64,000 bases of DNA from Theropithecus gelada (lineage: Eukaryota > Chordata > Mammalia > Primates > Cercopithecidae): assembly GCF_003255815.1 (NCBI RefSeq), contig NW_020257933.1:62001-126000 (forward strand). The letters are read 5' to 3'. The position numbers were made by a program, and so were the translations under genes. Positions 38,020 to 50,358 of the stretch are shown here, one piece after another. Position 1 is the stretch's first letter. Every line of letters starts with the position of its first letter. The notes under the pieces are model-generated. The model was not told the origin of the DNA and made no database searches. It worked only from the letters and a program-made list of their open reading frames with translations.

Positions 38020-38560
38020 CTTACTGACCCATATCTTTGTGCATCTCACTCCCGTTTAGTGTGGCAAGGACTTGTAACTTTTTCCTAAGCAATAGGACAT
38101 AGCAAAGCTGATGGGATATCACTCCTATAATAATGTTACATTACATGGCAGAGGTGAAAATATTTTACTGATACAATTAGGACCTCTAATCATTTGCCTC
38201 TAAGTTGTTCAAAAGGCAAGTTTCCTAGCTAAATCTTATCTAATCAAGTGAGCACTGTATAAGAGGGTCTAGATAGAGATAGAAGATATTAGGGGTTTCT
38301 TCTTCCCTGCTGTCCTTAAAGAGCCAAGCCACATGTTTTAAAGCTACAAGAAAATGAATTTTCCCATATCCACATAAGCATGGAATAGAACTTTATTTAA
38401 GATCACAGTTTTAGTAGACAGCTTGATTGCAGCATATTAAGACCCTGAGCATAGGAGCACTTAAGCAGTTTCTAGACTCCTGACTATGAAATAATAAATG
38501 TATGTTATTTTAATCTGCCAAATTTGTGCTAATTTATTAGGTAGTAATTGAGATCTAACA
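38020..38560 (+). mobile_element. Ancient LTR fragment (MaLR/MLT1-like)
   Basis: The 3' part ('gactcctgactatgaaataa', 'taaatgtatgttattttaat', 'gccaaatttgtgctaattta') follows the polyadenylation region of ancient MaLR-type LTRs: AATAAA, then a 'tgttgttttaagccactaaa'-like stretch. The rest fits loosely. Family assignment is tentative. Confidence 0.5.
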
Positions 38561-39630
38561 CGTTTACCAACTCCTTTTTTAGTCCATTTTGTAGAGGAGG
38601 TGTACCCTAAGAATTAAGAAAGAAGAAAGGTACATAAGGCACAGTGCCTGATCAGGATGACTTTATGTTCTACTTGGGCAAATAAGACAATATTTGTATA
38701 TAATGTGATTGAATAAGTGGATACAAAAATTAAAATGGATTAATTTCAATAATGTGATGAATGCTTTAAAAGCAATACAAATAAAAGTGGATTGATAAAG
38801 CACTGGTAAAAGAGATAACTTGGATACCATTGGAAATCAAGTGAAGTAAAATTTTAACTAAGCACTGACGGGTTGTACATGCAAAGTCTGTGCTGGGGAG
38901 AAGAAAGCATTCCAGAAGGTCACAGTAAATTGAGGACACTCTTAGAGATGAGAAATTTTTTCTCAAGCTCAATTGAAGCGGCACTGAAGTAGACTAGGTG
39001 ACCCACACATAAATAAGAAAGGTTAATGGTGGAAAGGAGAAGGGCCCCAGATCGCTTATGTTCCTAAGTGGAAACCTAACAAGGATAGTTTTTATTACAC
39101 AGGTAATGGAGAATATTAGAGTCAGCACTCTCCAACATAAATTGTATTCCAGTCAAGTGTCCCATTCCTTATTCTGAAGCCTCAGTTGTACTTAAGAGTT
39201 AGTTCACCATCCTTTCCTTCTGGTTATGATATTCTCCTCATTTGTCAAGGTCATGCTGCAAATATATGATGATCAAGCGATTCTGTTGTGAGTCTTCCTC
39301 CTCTCAATTCCCTTTCCCATTAATTTGACCCTTAAATATATAATTGGCACATAATTTATTTTATTTCAACATGAAACAACATTACAGTGAATATCTATAC
39401 ACCCACAATCTAAAATCAAGCATTCCATGATACTTATTTTATTATGTATCTATCTATTCCAATGTTTATTCACCAATCCATCATAGTTCTTTGATACATT
39501 TTAATGCAAACTGCAGCCATTATGACTACCCCACCACCACCAATATTTTAGCCTCCATGTCTATAGCTAGGGTTTAAAAATTCTTTGCTGTCTTTTTCTT
39601 TTCATATACAATGTAAAAACAAAAATGTAC
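38561..39630. other. Unassigned DNA
   Basis: No feature I can support. A piece near 39370-39500 has the flavour of an old L1/L2 3' end but is too diverged to call. Confidence 0.4.
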
Positions 39631-40048
39631 TGTGGTGGATTTAATTTATGTGAATCAATTTATGTGTCAACTTGCCTAGGCCACAGTGCCCAGATATTTG
39701 GTCAAATACTAAACTGGATGATTCTGGAAAGGTATTTTTTTGATGAGATTAACATATAAACCAGTAGACTTTCAGTAAAGCAGGTTACCCTCCTTAATGT
39801 GGCTTGGTCTAATCCAATCAGCTGGAAGCCATAAGAGAAAAAAGACTGACATCACCTGAAGAAGAGGAAATTTTGACAGTAAACTGTCTTCTTTTAATTC
39901 TAGCTGGAATATCAACTCTTCCCTGGATCTCCTACCTACCAGCCTACCCTACATTTATTTGAGTGTATTACTTAAAATCTCTCTTTCTCTCTCTCTAATA
40001 TATTTGTGCATATATTATTCGAGTTCTCCAGAGAAACAGAACCAATAT
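39631..40048 (+). mobile_element. Ancient ERVL/MaLR-type LTR with a locally inverted end
   Basis: A recognisable LTR runs in plus orientation: 'tgtgtcaacttgcctaggcc', 'cagtgcccagatatttggtc', 'aaagcaggttaccctcctta', 'taatccaatcagctggaagc', 'gagaaaaaagactgacatca' and a (TC)n run. The last part, about 40022-40048, reads 'gttctccagagaaacagaac', which is the reverse complement of the expected 'ggttctgtttctctggagaa'. I do not assign the family name firmly. Confidence 0.7.
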
Positions 40049-40089
40049 TATGGAGACAAATTGGATTTTTTTCTCTGGTGAATCTTGAC

Positions 40090-41760
40090 TAGACTATGCA
40101 CAAATCTTAAGTATACATTCCTTTGACAATGGTATTGAAGATCTTTTCATGCACTGACTGCTCATTTGTTTTTCTTTGAAATGCCTATTAAAATCGTTTA
40201 CTATTTTGTTTTCCCTGAATTTTTATTGTGATGTAGGAGTCCTTTGTATTTATTGGATACCAGTCATTTGCCAGATATAAATTTTGCAAATAAATTCTTC
40301 CATTCTGTGACTTATGTATTATCTTTCTGGCAATGTGTGATGAGGAATTTTTTCTCTGAGTAATTTTAATCATTGTTTTCTTCCATTATCTTTTGGTTAT
40401 GGCACTATGTGTCCTAACCAGAATCTTTTCACTGGCCCTAGGCTACAATAATATTCTCTCATTTTTTTTTTAAAGTTGTATGGTTTTAACTATTATAATT
40501 AGGGCAAAGATCAGTATCAAATTATATTTTATATATAATATGAAATAGGGAGTTAAAATTTCCATTTTTGCCCACATAGATATCCAGTGACTCCAGAAAC
40601 ATTTAAAAATCTTGCCTCTCTCACTGGAATATTTTGGCAACTTCTTAGGAAAAAAAATATTGTATGAGGCAATTGGCATATGATTTCTAGGTTCTCTTCT
40701 GTTCATTTCTAAATCTGAAATTTTTAAAGCTAATTCCTCATTGTAGTAACTATTGTAATTTATAGTTAGTCTTTATGTCAAATAGTCTTCTAATTTTTTA
40801 TTGATTTTTAAAGTTGCAGAGGATATTCTATGATGCTTTAAATTTTATGTAAATCTAAGAATATGCTTGTAATACTTTTAATAGGTTGTATTTTGCCAGA
40901 AATTTGTCCACTGTGGCTAAGTGCTATTGGCACAAAGTTGTTCATAATATTGTTCCAGTATCTTTTTAATGTCTGCAGTTTCTGTCTGATAACACCTCTT
41001 TGTTCTTCATATTGGTGGCTTGCGTTGTCTCTCTTATTTTCTTGATCCATCTAGTTTTGAGGTTGTTGATTTTGTTGGTCTTTCTTCATAGAACTAGGTT
41101 TTGACTTTAGTTTTGTTCCATTATCTATGTTTTTGACATGTTAATATTTTTATTTTATTTTATTGTCTCCTTTCCTATACCTATTTTGATTTTAGTTTTC
41201 TCTCCTCTATCTAACCTTTAAATGTGGAAGATTAGGGAATTTATCTTTTTAATTATAAAAGATAAGCTTATCTTTTATAAAAGATCAGTGAATTTATCTT
41301 TTGAAATACAATTATAAAAATAAAACCAAAAATATCCTCTGAAGCACTAAATTAGCTTCATATCATAAACTTTGATATTTATTTTCATTATCATTCAGTG
41401 CAAACTATTCCTCATTTCCCTTCTACTTTCTCCTGGATCCAGGGATTGTTTACAGATTTATTATTTAATTTCCCAAATGTTTGGTATTTTGCTAACTATC
41501 TTCCCAGTATTTATGTATAGTTTAATTCTATTGTGGTTAGAACGTATGTTTGATTCCAGTCATATTAATTACTATTTAGCCCAGGATATGGTTAATCTGT
41601 AATAGATATACCAGATATAATTTAAAAATGTGAATTCTACAGTTGTTGGGTATAGTATTCCATAAATATTAATTATATAATTATGGTTGATAATGTTGCT
41701 CAGGCAATCTACATATTTGCTTCTTTTTTGTGTAGTTTGTTGATTCTCGAAGTGTAATCC
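40090..41760 (-). mobile_element. Old L1 (L1M-type) ORF2 fragment
   Basis: The reverse complement of diverged L1 ORF2: 'tattggataccagtcatttg' near 40251 and 'gttgttgattttgttggtct' near 41061. The intervening pieces are consistent but eroded by indels. Both ends are uncertain. Short frames within it are relics or chance. Confidence 0.7.
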
Positions 41761-42300
41761 AGGTAGTCCTGAGGCCACCAAGAACCCTCAAAAATCCATG
41801 CAGCAAGTGTTCAAGATAGAATGATGAGTTTTAATATAGACGCATATGAAAGTTTACGAATATGGATTCATTTTTCATGTTAAAATTAAGTTTTAATTTA
41901 CCAGACTAATCAAGTTATGATGCAGTATCAAAAAGATACTACTTTACCTGAAATAGTTACTAAAATACTCCTCCGTTTATAAGCATCATATGTACCTAAG
42001 CCAAGTTTTTCTTTATATACAACCAACAAAACAACATATTGCAACAGATTAAATGCAGAAGCTGATATGGTAATCCATTCATCCTGTTTTTTTGTTATTA
42101 TACTTTAAGTTCTAGGGTACATGTGCACAACATGCAGGTTTGTTACATATGTATACATGTGCCATGTTGGTGTGCTGTACCCATTAACTCGTCATTTATA
42201 TCAGGTATATCTCCTAAAGCTATCCCTTCCTCCTCCCCCGACCCCACAGCAAGCCCCAGTGTGTGATGTTCCCCTTCCTGTGTCCAAGTGTTCTCATTGT

Positions 42301-45300
42301 TCAGTTCCCACTTATGAGTGAGAACATGCAGTGTTTCATTTTCTGTCCTTGTGATAGTTAACTCAGAATGATGGTTTCTCACTGCATCCATATCCCTGCA
42401 AAGGACATGAACTCATCATTTTTTATGGCTGCATAGTATTCCATGGTGTATATGTGCCACTTTTTCTTAATGCAATCTATCATTGATGGACGTTTGGGTT
42501 GGTTCCAAGTCTTTGCTATTGTGAATAGTGCTACAATAAACACATGTCTGCATGTGTCTTTATAGTAGCATGATTTAATAATCCTTTGGGTATAAACTCA
42601 GTAATGGGATCTCTGGGTCAAATGGTATTTCTAGTTCTAGATCCTTGAGGAATCACCACACTGTCTTCCACAATGGTTGAACTACTTTACACTACCACCA
42701 ACAGTGTAAAAGCGTTTCTTTCCTCCATATCCTCTCCAACATCTGCCTTTTCCTGACTTTTTAATGACTGCCATTCTAACTGGTGTGAGATGGTATCTGA
42801 TTGTGGTTTTGAATTGCATTTCTCTGATGATCAGTGATGATGAGCATTTTTTCATGTGTCTCTTGACTGCATAAATGTCTTTTTTTGAGAAATGTCTGTT
42901 CATATCCTCTGCCCACTTTTTGATGGGGTTGTTTTTTTCTTGTAAATTTGCTTAAGTTCTTTGTAGATCATGGATATTAGTCCTTTGTCAGGAGGGTAGA
43001 TTGCAAAAATTTTCTCCCATTCTATAGGTCGCCTGTTCACTCTGATGGTAGTTTCTTTTGCTGTGCAGAAGTTCTTTAGTTTAATTAGATCCCATTTGTA
43101 TATTTTGGCTTTTGTTGCCGTCGCTTTTGGTGTTTTAGTCATGAAGTTCTTGCCCATGCCTATGTCCTGACTGTTATTGCTTAGGTTTTCTTCTAGGGTT
43201 TTTATGGTTTTGGGTCTAACATTTAAGTCTTTAGTCCATCTTGAATTAATTTTTTGTATAAGGTGTAAGGAAGGGATCCAGTTTCAGCTTTCCTTTTTTT
43301 TTTTTTTTTTTTTTTTGAGACAGAGGCTTGCTCTGCTGCTCAGGCTGGAGTGCAGTGGTGCGATCTCCACTCACTGCAAGCTCCACCTCCCAGGTTCACG
43401 CCATTCTCCTGCCTCAGCCTCCCGTGTAGATGGGATTACAGACGCCCGCCACCTTGCCTGGCTAATTTTTGTATTTTTAGTACAGACGGGGTTTCACCAT
43501 GTTAGCCAGGGTGGTCTCGATCTCCTGACCTCATGATCTGCCCGTCTTGGCCTCCCAAAGTGCTGGGATTACAGGCGTGAGCCACCGTGCCCGGCCAGTT
43601 TCAGCTTTCTACATATTGCTAGCCAGTTTTCCCAGCACCATTTATTAAATAGGGAATCCTTTCCCCATTTCTTGTTTCTGTCAGGTTTGTCAAAGATCAG
43701 ATGGCTGTAGATGTGCGGTGTTACTTCTGAGACCTCTGTTCTGTTCCATTGGTCTAGATATCTGTTTTGGTACCAGTACCATGCTGTTTTGGTTACTGTA
43801 GCCTTGTAGTATAGTTTGAAGTCAGCTAGCCTGACGTCTCCAGCTTTGTTCTTTTGGCTTAGGATTGTCTTGATAATGCAGGCTCTTTTTTGGTTCCAAA
43901 TGAACGTTAAAGTATTTTTTTTCCAATTCTGTGAAGAAACTCATTGGTAGCTTGATGGGGATAGCATTGAATCTATAAATTACCTTGGGCATTATGGACA
44001 TTTTCATGATATTAATTCTTCCTATCCATGAGCATGGACTGTTCTTCCATTTGTTTGTGTCCTTTTTTATTTAGTTGAGCAGTGGTTTGTAGTTCTCTTT
44101 GAAGAGTTCCTTCACATCCCTTGTAAATTGGATTCCTAGGTATTTTATAATCTTTCTAGAAATTGTGAATAGCAGTTCACTCATGATTTGGCTCTCTGTT
44201 TGTCTATTCTTGGTGTATAGGAATGCTTGTAATTTTTGCACTTTTATTTTGTATCCTGAGACATTGCTAAATTTGCTTATGAGCTTGAGGAGGTTTTGGG
44301 CTGAGATAATGGGGTTTTCTAAATATACAATCATGTCATCTGTAAACAGGGGCAATTTTAATTCCTCTTTTCCTAATTGAATACCTTTTATTTCTTTCTC
44401 CTGCCAGATTGCCCTGGCCAGTACTCCCAACACTTTGTTAAATAGGAGTGGTGAGAGAGGGCATCCCTGTCTTGTGCCAGTTTTCAAAAGAAATGCTTCC
44501 AGTTTTTGCCCATTTGGTATGATATTGGCTGTGGGTTTGTCATAAATAGTTGTTATTATATTGAGATACATTCCATCAGTACCTAGTTTGTTGAGAGTTT
44601 TTAGCAAAAAGGGCTATTGAATTTTGTCAGAGGCCTTTTCGGCATATATTGAGATAATCATGTGGTTTTTGTCATTGGTTCTGTTTATGTGATGGATTAT
44701 GTTCATTAATTTGCGTATGTTGAGCCAGCCTTGCATCCCAGGGATGAAGCCAATTTGATCGTGGTGGATAAGCTTTTTGATGTGCTGCTTGATTCGGTTT
44801 GCCAGTATTTTATTGAGGATTTTTGCATTGATGTGCATCAGGGATATTGGTCTAAAATTCTCTGTTTTTTTTTTTTTTGTGTGTCTCTGCCAGGCTTTGG
44901 TATCAAGATGATGCTGGCCTCATAAAATGAGTTACCGAGGATTCCCTCTTTTTCTATTGATTGGAATAGTTTCAGAGGGAATGGTACAAGCTCCTCTTTG
45001 TACCTCTGGTAGCATTCAGCTGTGAATCCATCTGGTCCTGGACTCTTTCTGGTTGGTAGGCTATTAATTATTGCCTCAATTTCAGAGCCAGTAATTGGCC
45101 TATTCAGAGATTCAAATTCTTCCTAGTTTAGTCATGGGGGGAGGTGTATGGTCCAGGAATGTTACCATTTCTTCTAGATTTTCTAGTTTATTTATGTAGA
45201 AGTGTTTATAGTATTGTCTGATGATAGTTTGTATTTCTGTGGCATCAGTGGTGATATCCCCTTTATAATTTTTTACTGTGTCTATTTGATTCTTTTCTCT

Positions 45301-46448
45301 TTTTTTCTTTATTAGTCTTGCTTGTAGTCTATCAATTCTGTTGATCTTTTCAAAAAGCCAGCTACTGGATTCATTGATTTTTTTGAAGGGTTTTGTATCT
45401 CTGTCTTCTTCAGTCCTGCTCTGATCTTAGTTATTTCTTGCCTTTTGCTAGCCTTTCAATTTGTTTGCTCTTGCTTCTCTAGTTCTTTTAATTGTGGTAT
45501 CAGGGTGTTGATTTTGATCTTCCTGCTTTCTCTTATGGGCATTTACTGCTTTAAATTTCCCTCTACACAGTGCTTTAAATGTGCCCCATAGATTCTGGTA
45601 TGTTGTGTCTTTGTTCTCACTGGTTTCATAGAACATCTTTATTTCTGCCTTCATTTTGTTATTTACTCAGTATTCATTCAGGAGCAGGTTGTTCAGTTTC
45701 CATGTAGTTGTGTGGTTTTGAATGAGTTTCTTAATGCTGAGTTCTAATTTGATTGCAATGTGGTCTGAGAGTTTGTTGTGATTTCTATTCTTTTACATTT
45801 GGTGAGGAGTGCTTTACTGGGTTCAGTTTTTGAATAAGTGTCATGTTGTGCTGAGAAGAATGTATATTCTGTTGATTTGGGATGGAGAGTTCTGTCAATG
45901 TCTATTAGTTCTGCTTGGTGCAGAACTGAGTTCAAGTCCTGGATATCCTTGTTAACTTTCTGTCTTGTTGATCTGTCTAATATTGACAGTAAGGTGTTAA
46001 AGTCTCCCATTATTATTGTGTGGGAGTCTAAGTCTCTTTGTAAGTCTCTAAGGACTTGCTTTATGAACATGGGTGCTCCTGTATTGGGTACATATATATT
46101 TAGGATAGTTAACTCTTCTTGTAGAATTGATCCCTTTACTATTATGTAGTGGCCTTCTTTGTCTCTTTTGATCTTTGTTGGTTTAAAGTCTGTTTTATCA
46201 GTGACTAGCATTGCAATCCCTGTTTGTTTTTTTGGTTTTTTTTGCTTTCCATTTGCTTGGTAGATCTTCCTCCATCCCTTTATTCTGAGCCTTTGTGTGT
46301 CTCTGCACGTGAGATGGATCTCCTGAATACAGCACACTGATGGGTCTTGACATTTTATCCAACTTGTCAGTCTATGTCTTTTAATTGGAGCATTTAGCTG
46401 AGTTACATTTAAGGTTAATATTGTTATGTGTAAATTTGATCCTGTCAT
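42301..46448 (-). pseudogene. L1 ORF2 remnant interrupted by an Alu
   Basis: Starts at the ATG complement of 46446-46448 and ends at the stop complement of 42301-42303. The longest intact piece, 45744-46448 (234 codons), holds most of the endonuclease domain, including the GDFNT motif. A second piece at 44071-44607 carries the reverse-transcriptase core; its catalytic box reads FTDD instead of FADD. An AluY at 43293-43596 splits the C-terminal third. Several stops and frameshifts add to this. The ORF2 activities (endonuclease and reverse transcription) are therefore lost. Confidence 0.93.
43293..43596 (-). mobile_element. AluY-type insertion inside L1 ORF2
   Basis: An inverted full-length Alu with a ~24-T head, bases typical of AluY ('tgcaagctccacctcccagg', 'cgatctcctgacctcatga'), and exact target-site duplications agtttcagctttc at 43280-43292 and 43597-43609. 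It postdates the host L1. Confidence 0.97.
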
Positions 46449-46511
46449 TATGATGTTAGCTGGTTATTTTGCCCATTAGTTGATGCAGTTTCTTCCTAGC
46501 ATCAATGGTCT

Positions 46512-47534
46512 TTACAATTTGACATGTTTTTTGCAGTGGCTGGTACCTGTTGTTCCTTTCCATGTTTAGTGCTTCCTTCAGGAGCTCTTTTAAGGTAAGC
46601 CTGATGGTGACAAAATCTCTCAACATTTGCTTGTCTATAAAGGATTTTATTTCTCCTTCACTTATGAAGCTTTGTTTGGCTGGATATGAAATTCTGGGTT
46701 GAAAATTCTTTTCTTTAAGAATGTTGAATATTGGCCCCAACTCTCCTCTAGCTTGTAGAGTTTCTGCTGAGAGATCTGCTATTAGTCTGATCTTCCCTTT
46801 TTGGGTAACCCGACCTTTCTGTCTGGATGCCCTTAACATTTTTTCCTTCATTTCAACCTTGGTGAATCTGAGAATTATATGTCTTGGGGTTGCTCTTCTG
46901 GAAGACTATCTTTGTAGTGTTCCCTGTATTTCCTGAATTTGAATGTTGGTCTGCCCTGCTAGGTTGGGGAAGTTTTCCTAGATAATATCCTGAAGAGTGT
47001 TTTCCAACTTCGTTCCATTCTCTCAGTCACTTTCAGGTACACCAATTAAACGTAGATTTGGTCTTTTCACACAGTTCCATATTTCTGGGAGGCTTTGTTC
47101 ATTTCTTTTTACTCTTTGTTCTCTAAACTTCTCTTCTCATTTTATTTCTTTCATTTGCTCTTCAAACACTGATACCCTTTTTCTCCCCATGATCGAATAT
47201 GCATTGAAGCTCGTGCATGTATCATATAGTTCTCGTGCCATGGTTTTCAGTTCCATCAGGTCATTTAAGATCTTCTCAACACTCTTTATTCTAGTTAGCC
47301 CTTTGTCTAATCTTTTTCAAGGTTTTTAGTTTCCTTGTGATGGGTTCAAACATCCTCCTTTAGCTTGGAGAAGTTCGTTATTACCGACTTTCTGAAGCCT
47401 ACTTCTGTCAGCTCATCAAAGTCATTCTCCATCCAGCTTTGTTCCTTTGCTGACGAGGAGCTGTGATCCTTTGGAGGTGAAGAGGTGCTCTGGTTTTCAG
47501 AATTTTCAGCTTTTCTGCTCTGGTTTCTCTCCAT
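46512..47534 (-). pseudogene. L1 ORF1 remnant
   Basis: The frame begins at the ATG complement of 47532-47534 (N-terminal MERNQSRKAENSENQ) and is stopped after 62 codons at 47346. The C-terminal domain is readable at 46456-46851 (PIFNILKEKNFQPRISY) and runs beyond the usual stop. The coiled coil between is shifted and broken. The family role is RNA binding and particle assembly; this copy is dead. Confidence 0.9.
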
Positions 47535-48543
47535 CTTTGCAGTTTTATCTACCTTTGGTCTTTAATGTTGGTGACCTACAGATGGGGTTTTGGTATGGAT
47601 GTCCTTTTTGTTGATGTTGTTGCTATTCCTTTCTGCTTGTTAATTTTCCTTCTAACAGTCCTGTCCCTCAGCTGCAGGTCTGTTGGATTTTGCTGGTAGT
47701 CCACTCCAGACCCTGTTTGCCTGGGTATCAACAACAGAGGCTGCGGAAAAGCAAATATTGCAGAACAGCTAATATTGCTACCTGATCCTTCCTCTGGAAA
47801 GCTTCGTCCTGGAGCCCACCTGTATGAGGTGTCAGTCAGCCTCCACTGGGAAGTGTCTCCCAGTTAGGCCACACGGGGGTCAGGGATCCACTTGAGGAGG
47901 CAATCTGTCTGTTCTCTGAGCTCAAACACCATGCTGGGAGAACCACTGCTCTCTTCAGAGCTGTCAGACAGGGACATTTAAGTCTGCAGAAGTTTCTGCT
48001 GCCTTTTGTTCAGCTATGTCCTGCCCCAAGATGTGGAGTCTACAGAGGCAGCAGGCCTTGCTGAGTTGCCACAGTTCGAGCTTCCATGGCTGTTTTGTTT
48101 ACCTACTCAAGCCTCAGCAATATTGGACGCCCCTCCCCCCACCAGGCTGCAACCTCACAGGTCGATCTCAGACTGCTGCACTAGTAGTGAGCAAGGCTCT
48201 GTGGGCATGAGACCTGCTGAGCAAGGCATCAGATATAATCTCCTATTGTGCCATTTGCTAAGACCACTGGAAAAGTGCTGTGTTTGTGTGGGAGTGCCCC
48301 ATTTTTCCAGGTACTGTCTGTCACAGCTTCCCTTGGCTAGGAAAGGGAAATCCCTCTACCCCAGGTGAGGTGATGCCCTGCCCTGCTTCGGCTCACCCTC
48401 CGTGGACTGCGCCCACTGTCCAACCAGTCCCATTGAGATGAACCAGGTACCTTAGTTAGAAATGCAGAAATCTCCTGTCTTCTGTGTTGATCATGCTGGG
48501 AGCTGCAGACTGGAACTGTTCCTATTTGGCCATCTTGGAACAA
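47535..48543 (-). promoter_or_regulatory. L1 5' UTR with antisense open frames
   Basis: This is the 5' UTR of the minus-strand L1. On the opposite (plus) strand a 120-codon frame lies at 48006-48368, and another of 64 codons at 48016-48210. It includes text parallel to the antisense frame in the other full-length L1 (YNLLLCHLLRPLEK here; YNLLVCHLLRPLEK there). Antisense transcription from L1 5' UTRs is known; activity here is untested. Confidence 0.65.
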
Positions 48544-48557
48544 AATACATTCATTCT

Positions 48558-48934
48558 TTATTAAATTATGTAATAGATCTGGAAAAAAGTGCAAAATAAT
48601 ACCAAGCATCTAATTTTCTTTTCTGAACAAATAGTTATGTTTTTGTAATACGGTATTTATTTAGCATGTAAGAATTTGTGTTTCAATAAAATATTAATTA
48701 TATAAATTAATATTAAACTTTTACTCATTTCATAAAATAGTAATACTCATTTCATAAAATAGTACATAGAAAAGTACATACAACCTAATGAAGAAAAATT
48801 TTAAAAATGTAAATGGTTTCTGAGACCAAAATGTGTAAAAATAGATGGTCAAATTTTTCTAGCAATTTATGAGAAGAATGTTAAATTGTCCTACAATGAT
48901 TGTGATAGACACATACATATTTATGACTATTATG
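48558..48934. other. Unassigned AT-rich DNA
   Basis: Nothing supported. A short direct repeat, 'actcatttcataaaatagta', occurs twice at about 48723-48765. Confidence 0.5.
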
Positions 48935-49065
48935 ATTTCCTGATGAATTGACCCTGTTATAGTTGTAAAATGGCTCTATTTCTGTAATAGTCTGCCTGGT
49001 TGTATATTTTATCTGATATCAATTTAACCACCCCAGCCTTCTTATTGTTTGCTATTTGAATGATT
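48935..49065 (-). mobile_element. Old L1 ORF2 scrap
   Basis: 'ttgtaaaatggctctatttc' followed by 'ttttatctgatatcaattta' and 'ccaccccagccttcttattg' matches, in reverse complement, the endonuclease-domain region of old L1 families. Confidence 0.65.
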
Positions 49066-49361
49066 TTTTAAAAATTAATGTATTTTGTTTTTATATTTAA
49101 TCTTTGTCTTTATATTTAAATTTTATTTCATATAGGCAGCTTATAAAACATACACAAACAATATATTTTTTGAAAATATGCTATAATTATTAAGAAGGAC
49201 AAGTTAGAGCTGATCATTATTTGTATTCTGCCTGATCGTTATGATTATTCCTGTTTCCCATGTTGTTTATTCCATTGATTATTTGAATATTGCTTGGAAT
49301 AAATTTGTAAGTCATTTATTGGCTTCTTAGCTATGCAAATAGTCATGTATTTTTGCTTTCT

Positions 49362-49860
49362 AACTTAGGAGCCACTAGTCATATTTCTTCACTGAGAACT
49401 TAAAATGTGGCTCTTGTGACTGAGGTATTGAGATTTTAGCTTTATTTAATTTTAATTTTAAATATTTATATATATTAAACTTACATTTAAGGTCACTATT
49501 GGAAAATTTTTTAATTGTTTGAACAACTTAGCATGACATGCTGCCTTTCTGCCTGTAAGTTTTAAGAATTTAAATGCAGATAAAGTATTTCTACTTAAAA
49601 AATTATCAAAATTGAAGTTTGTTATAAGGGTCAAATACAAACTGAATTTCAAAAATTAATTATAAAATAAAAGAATATATATTTTATTTTCATAAATTAC
49701 ATATTAAATATATAATGCAATGACTATATTGGATTAAATAAAATACATAAATTCACTTGTTTCATTTTACTTTTTCAAACATGGCTATTATATATTTTAA
49801 GATTACATGTATGTCCCACATTATTTTTCTATCAGACACTGCTACTCAGGTATATTTATT
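49362..49860. mobile_element. MER3-like DNA transposon remnant, split
   Basis: The piece at 49362-49480 ('ggagccactagtcatatttc', 'taaaatgtggctcttgtgac', then A/T-rich 'aattttaattttaaatattt') fits the MER3 hAT-type element. A matching opposite end seems present near 49780-49845 ('aaacatggctattatatatt', 'tctatcagacactgctactc'). About 300 bp of AT-rich DNA lies between. Low confidence in the second half. Confidence 0.45.
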
Positions 49861-50149
49861 CTTACGATTTCTCAGCCTATTTCAATGGATGTTATAGCAT
49901 TACTTTAAATGTAGAAAACTTGAAACACACATGCCCATTTAACACATCTTCCAAAATCCTCTAGGCTTTAATCATAATATATTTCACAGCCATACATATT
50001 ATACACTACACAAGTAAAATTAATTTTGTATAAAACTCCCTCAATTAAGAAGAAAAATGGCCTTTTAACCAGCACAATATTTATTTATTTATATTTACTC
50101 CCAAATTACCCCAGTATTTACACTTATGCCTCAATTTTTCTCACCTGGA

Positions 50150-50358
50150 AATCAGAGTTTCTTTCTGTTATCATTTTCCTTTACCCTGAATAACTTTCTT
50201 TAGCATTCTTGTTCAATAACTTTTGCGGTGACAAATTATTTTGGTTTTCTTTTCATTGACATTATCATGTCACATTCATTCTTGAAGTATAATTTTGCTA
50301 AATATGGAATTCTGGATTAACTTTTTTTTTTTTTTTAAATCACTATAAAGCTGTCATT
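50150..50358 (-). mobile_element. Old L1 fragment
   Basis: 'tagcattcttgttcaataac', 'ttgcggtgacaaattatttt', 'tgctaaatatggaattctgg' then a T tract: the reverse complement of the L1 ORF2/ORF1-side text of old families ('ggatatagaattctaggttg'-like). Confidence 0.65.

Larger units (their letters stand above)
42086..48543 (-). mobile_element. Full-length but inactive L1 (L1PA-type) with nested Alu
   Basis: The reverse complement of a complete L1. The tail side 'ttatactttaagttctaggg' is near 42100, and the 5' end with 'tttggccatcttggaacaaa' is near 48525-48543. Target-site duplications aatccattcatcct (42072-42085) and aatacattcattct (48544-48557) flank it. Without the 304-bp Alu the element is ~6.15 kb. 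Frames are broken repeatedly, so it cannot move. Confidence 0.95.

Noticed and set aside
45744..46448. A possibly intact L1 endonuclease gene (234 codons)
   Set aside because: It is only the N-terminal part of a broken ORF2 in a dead L1. The frame stops well before the reverse transcriptase.
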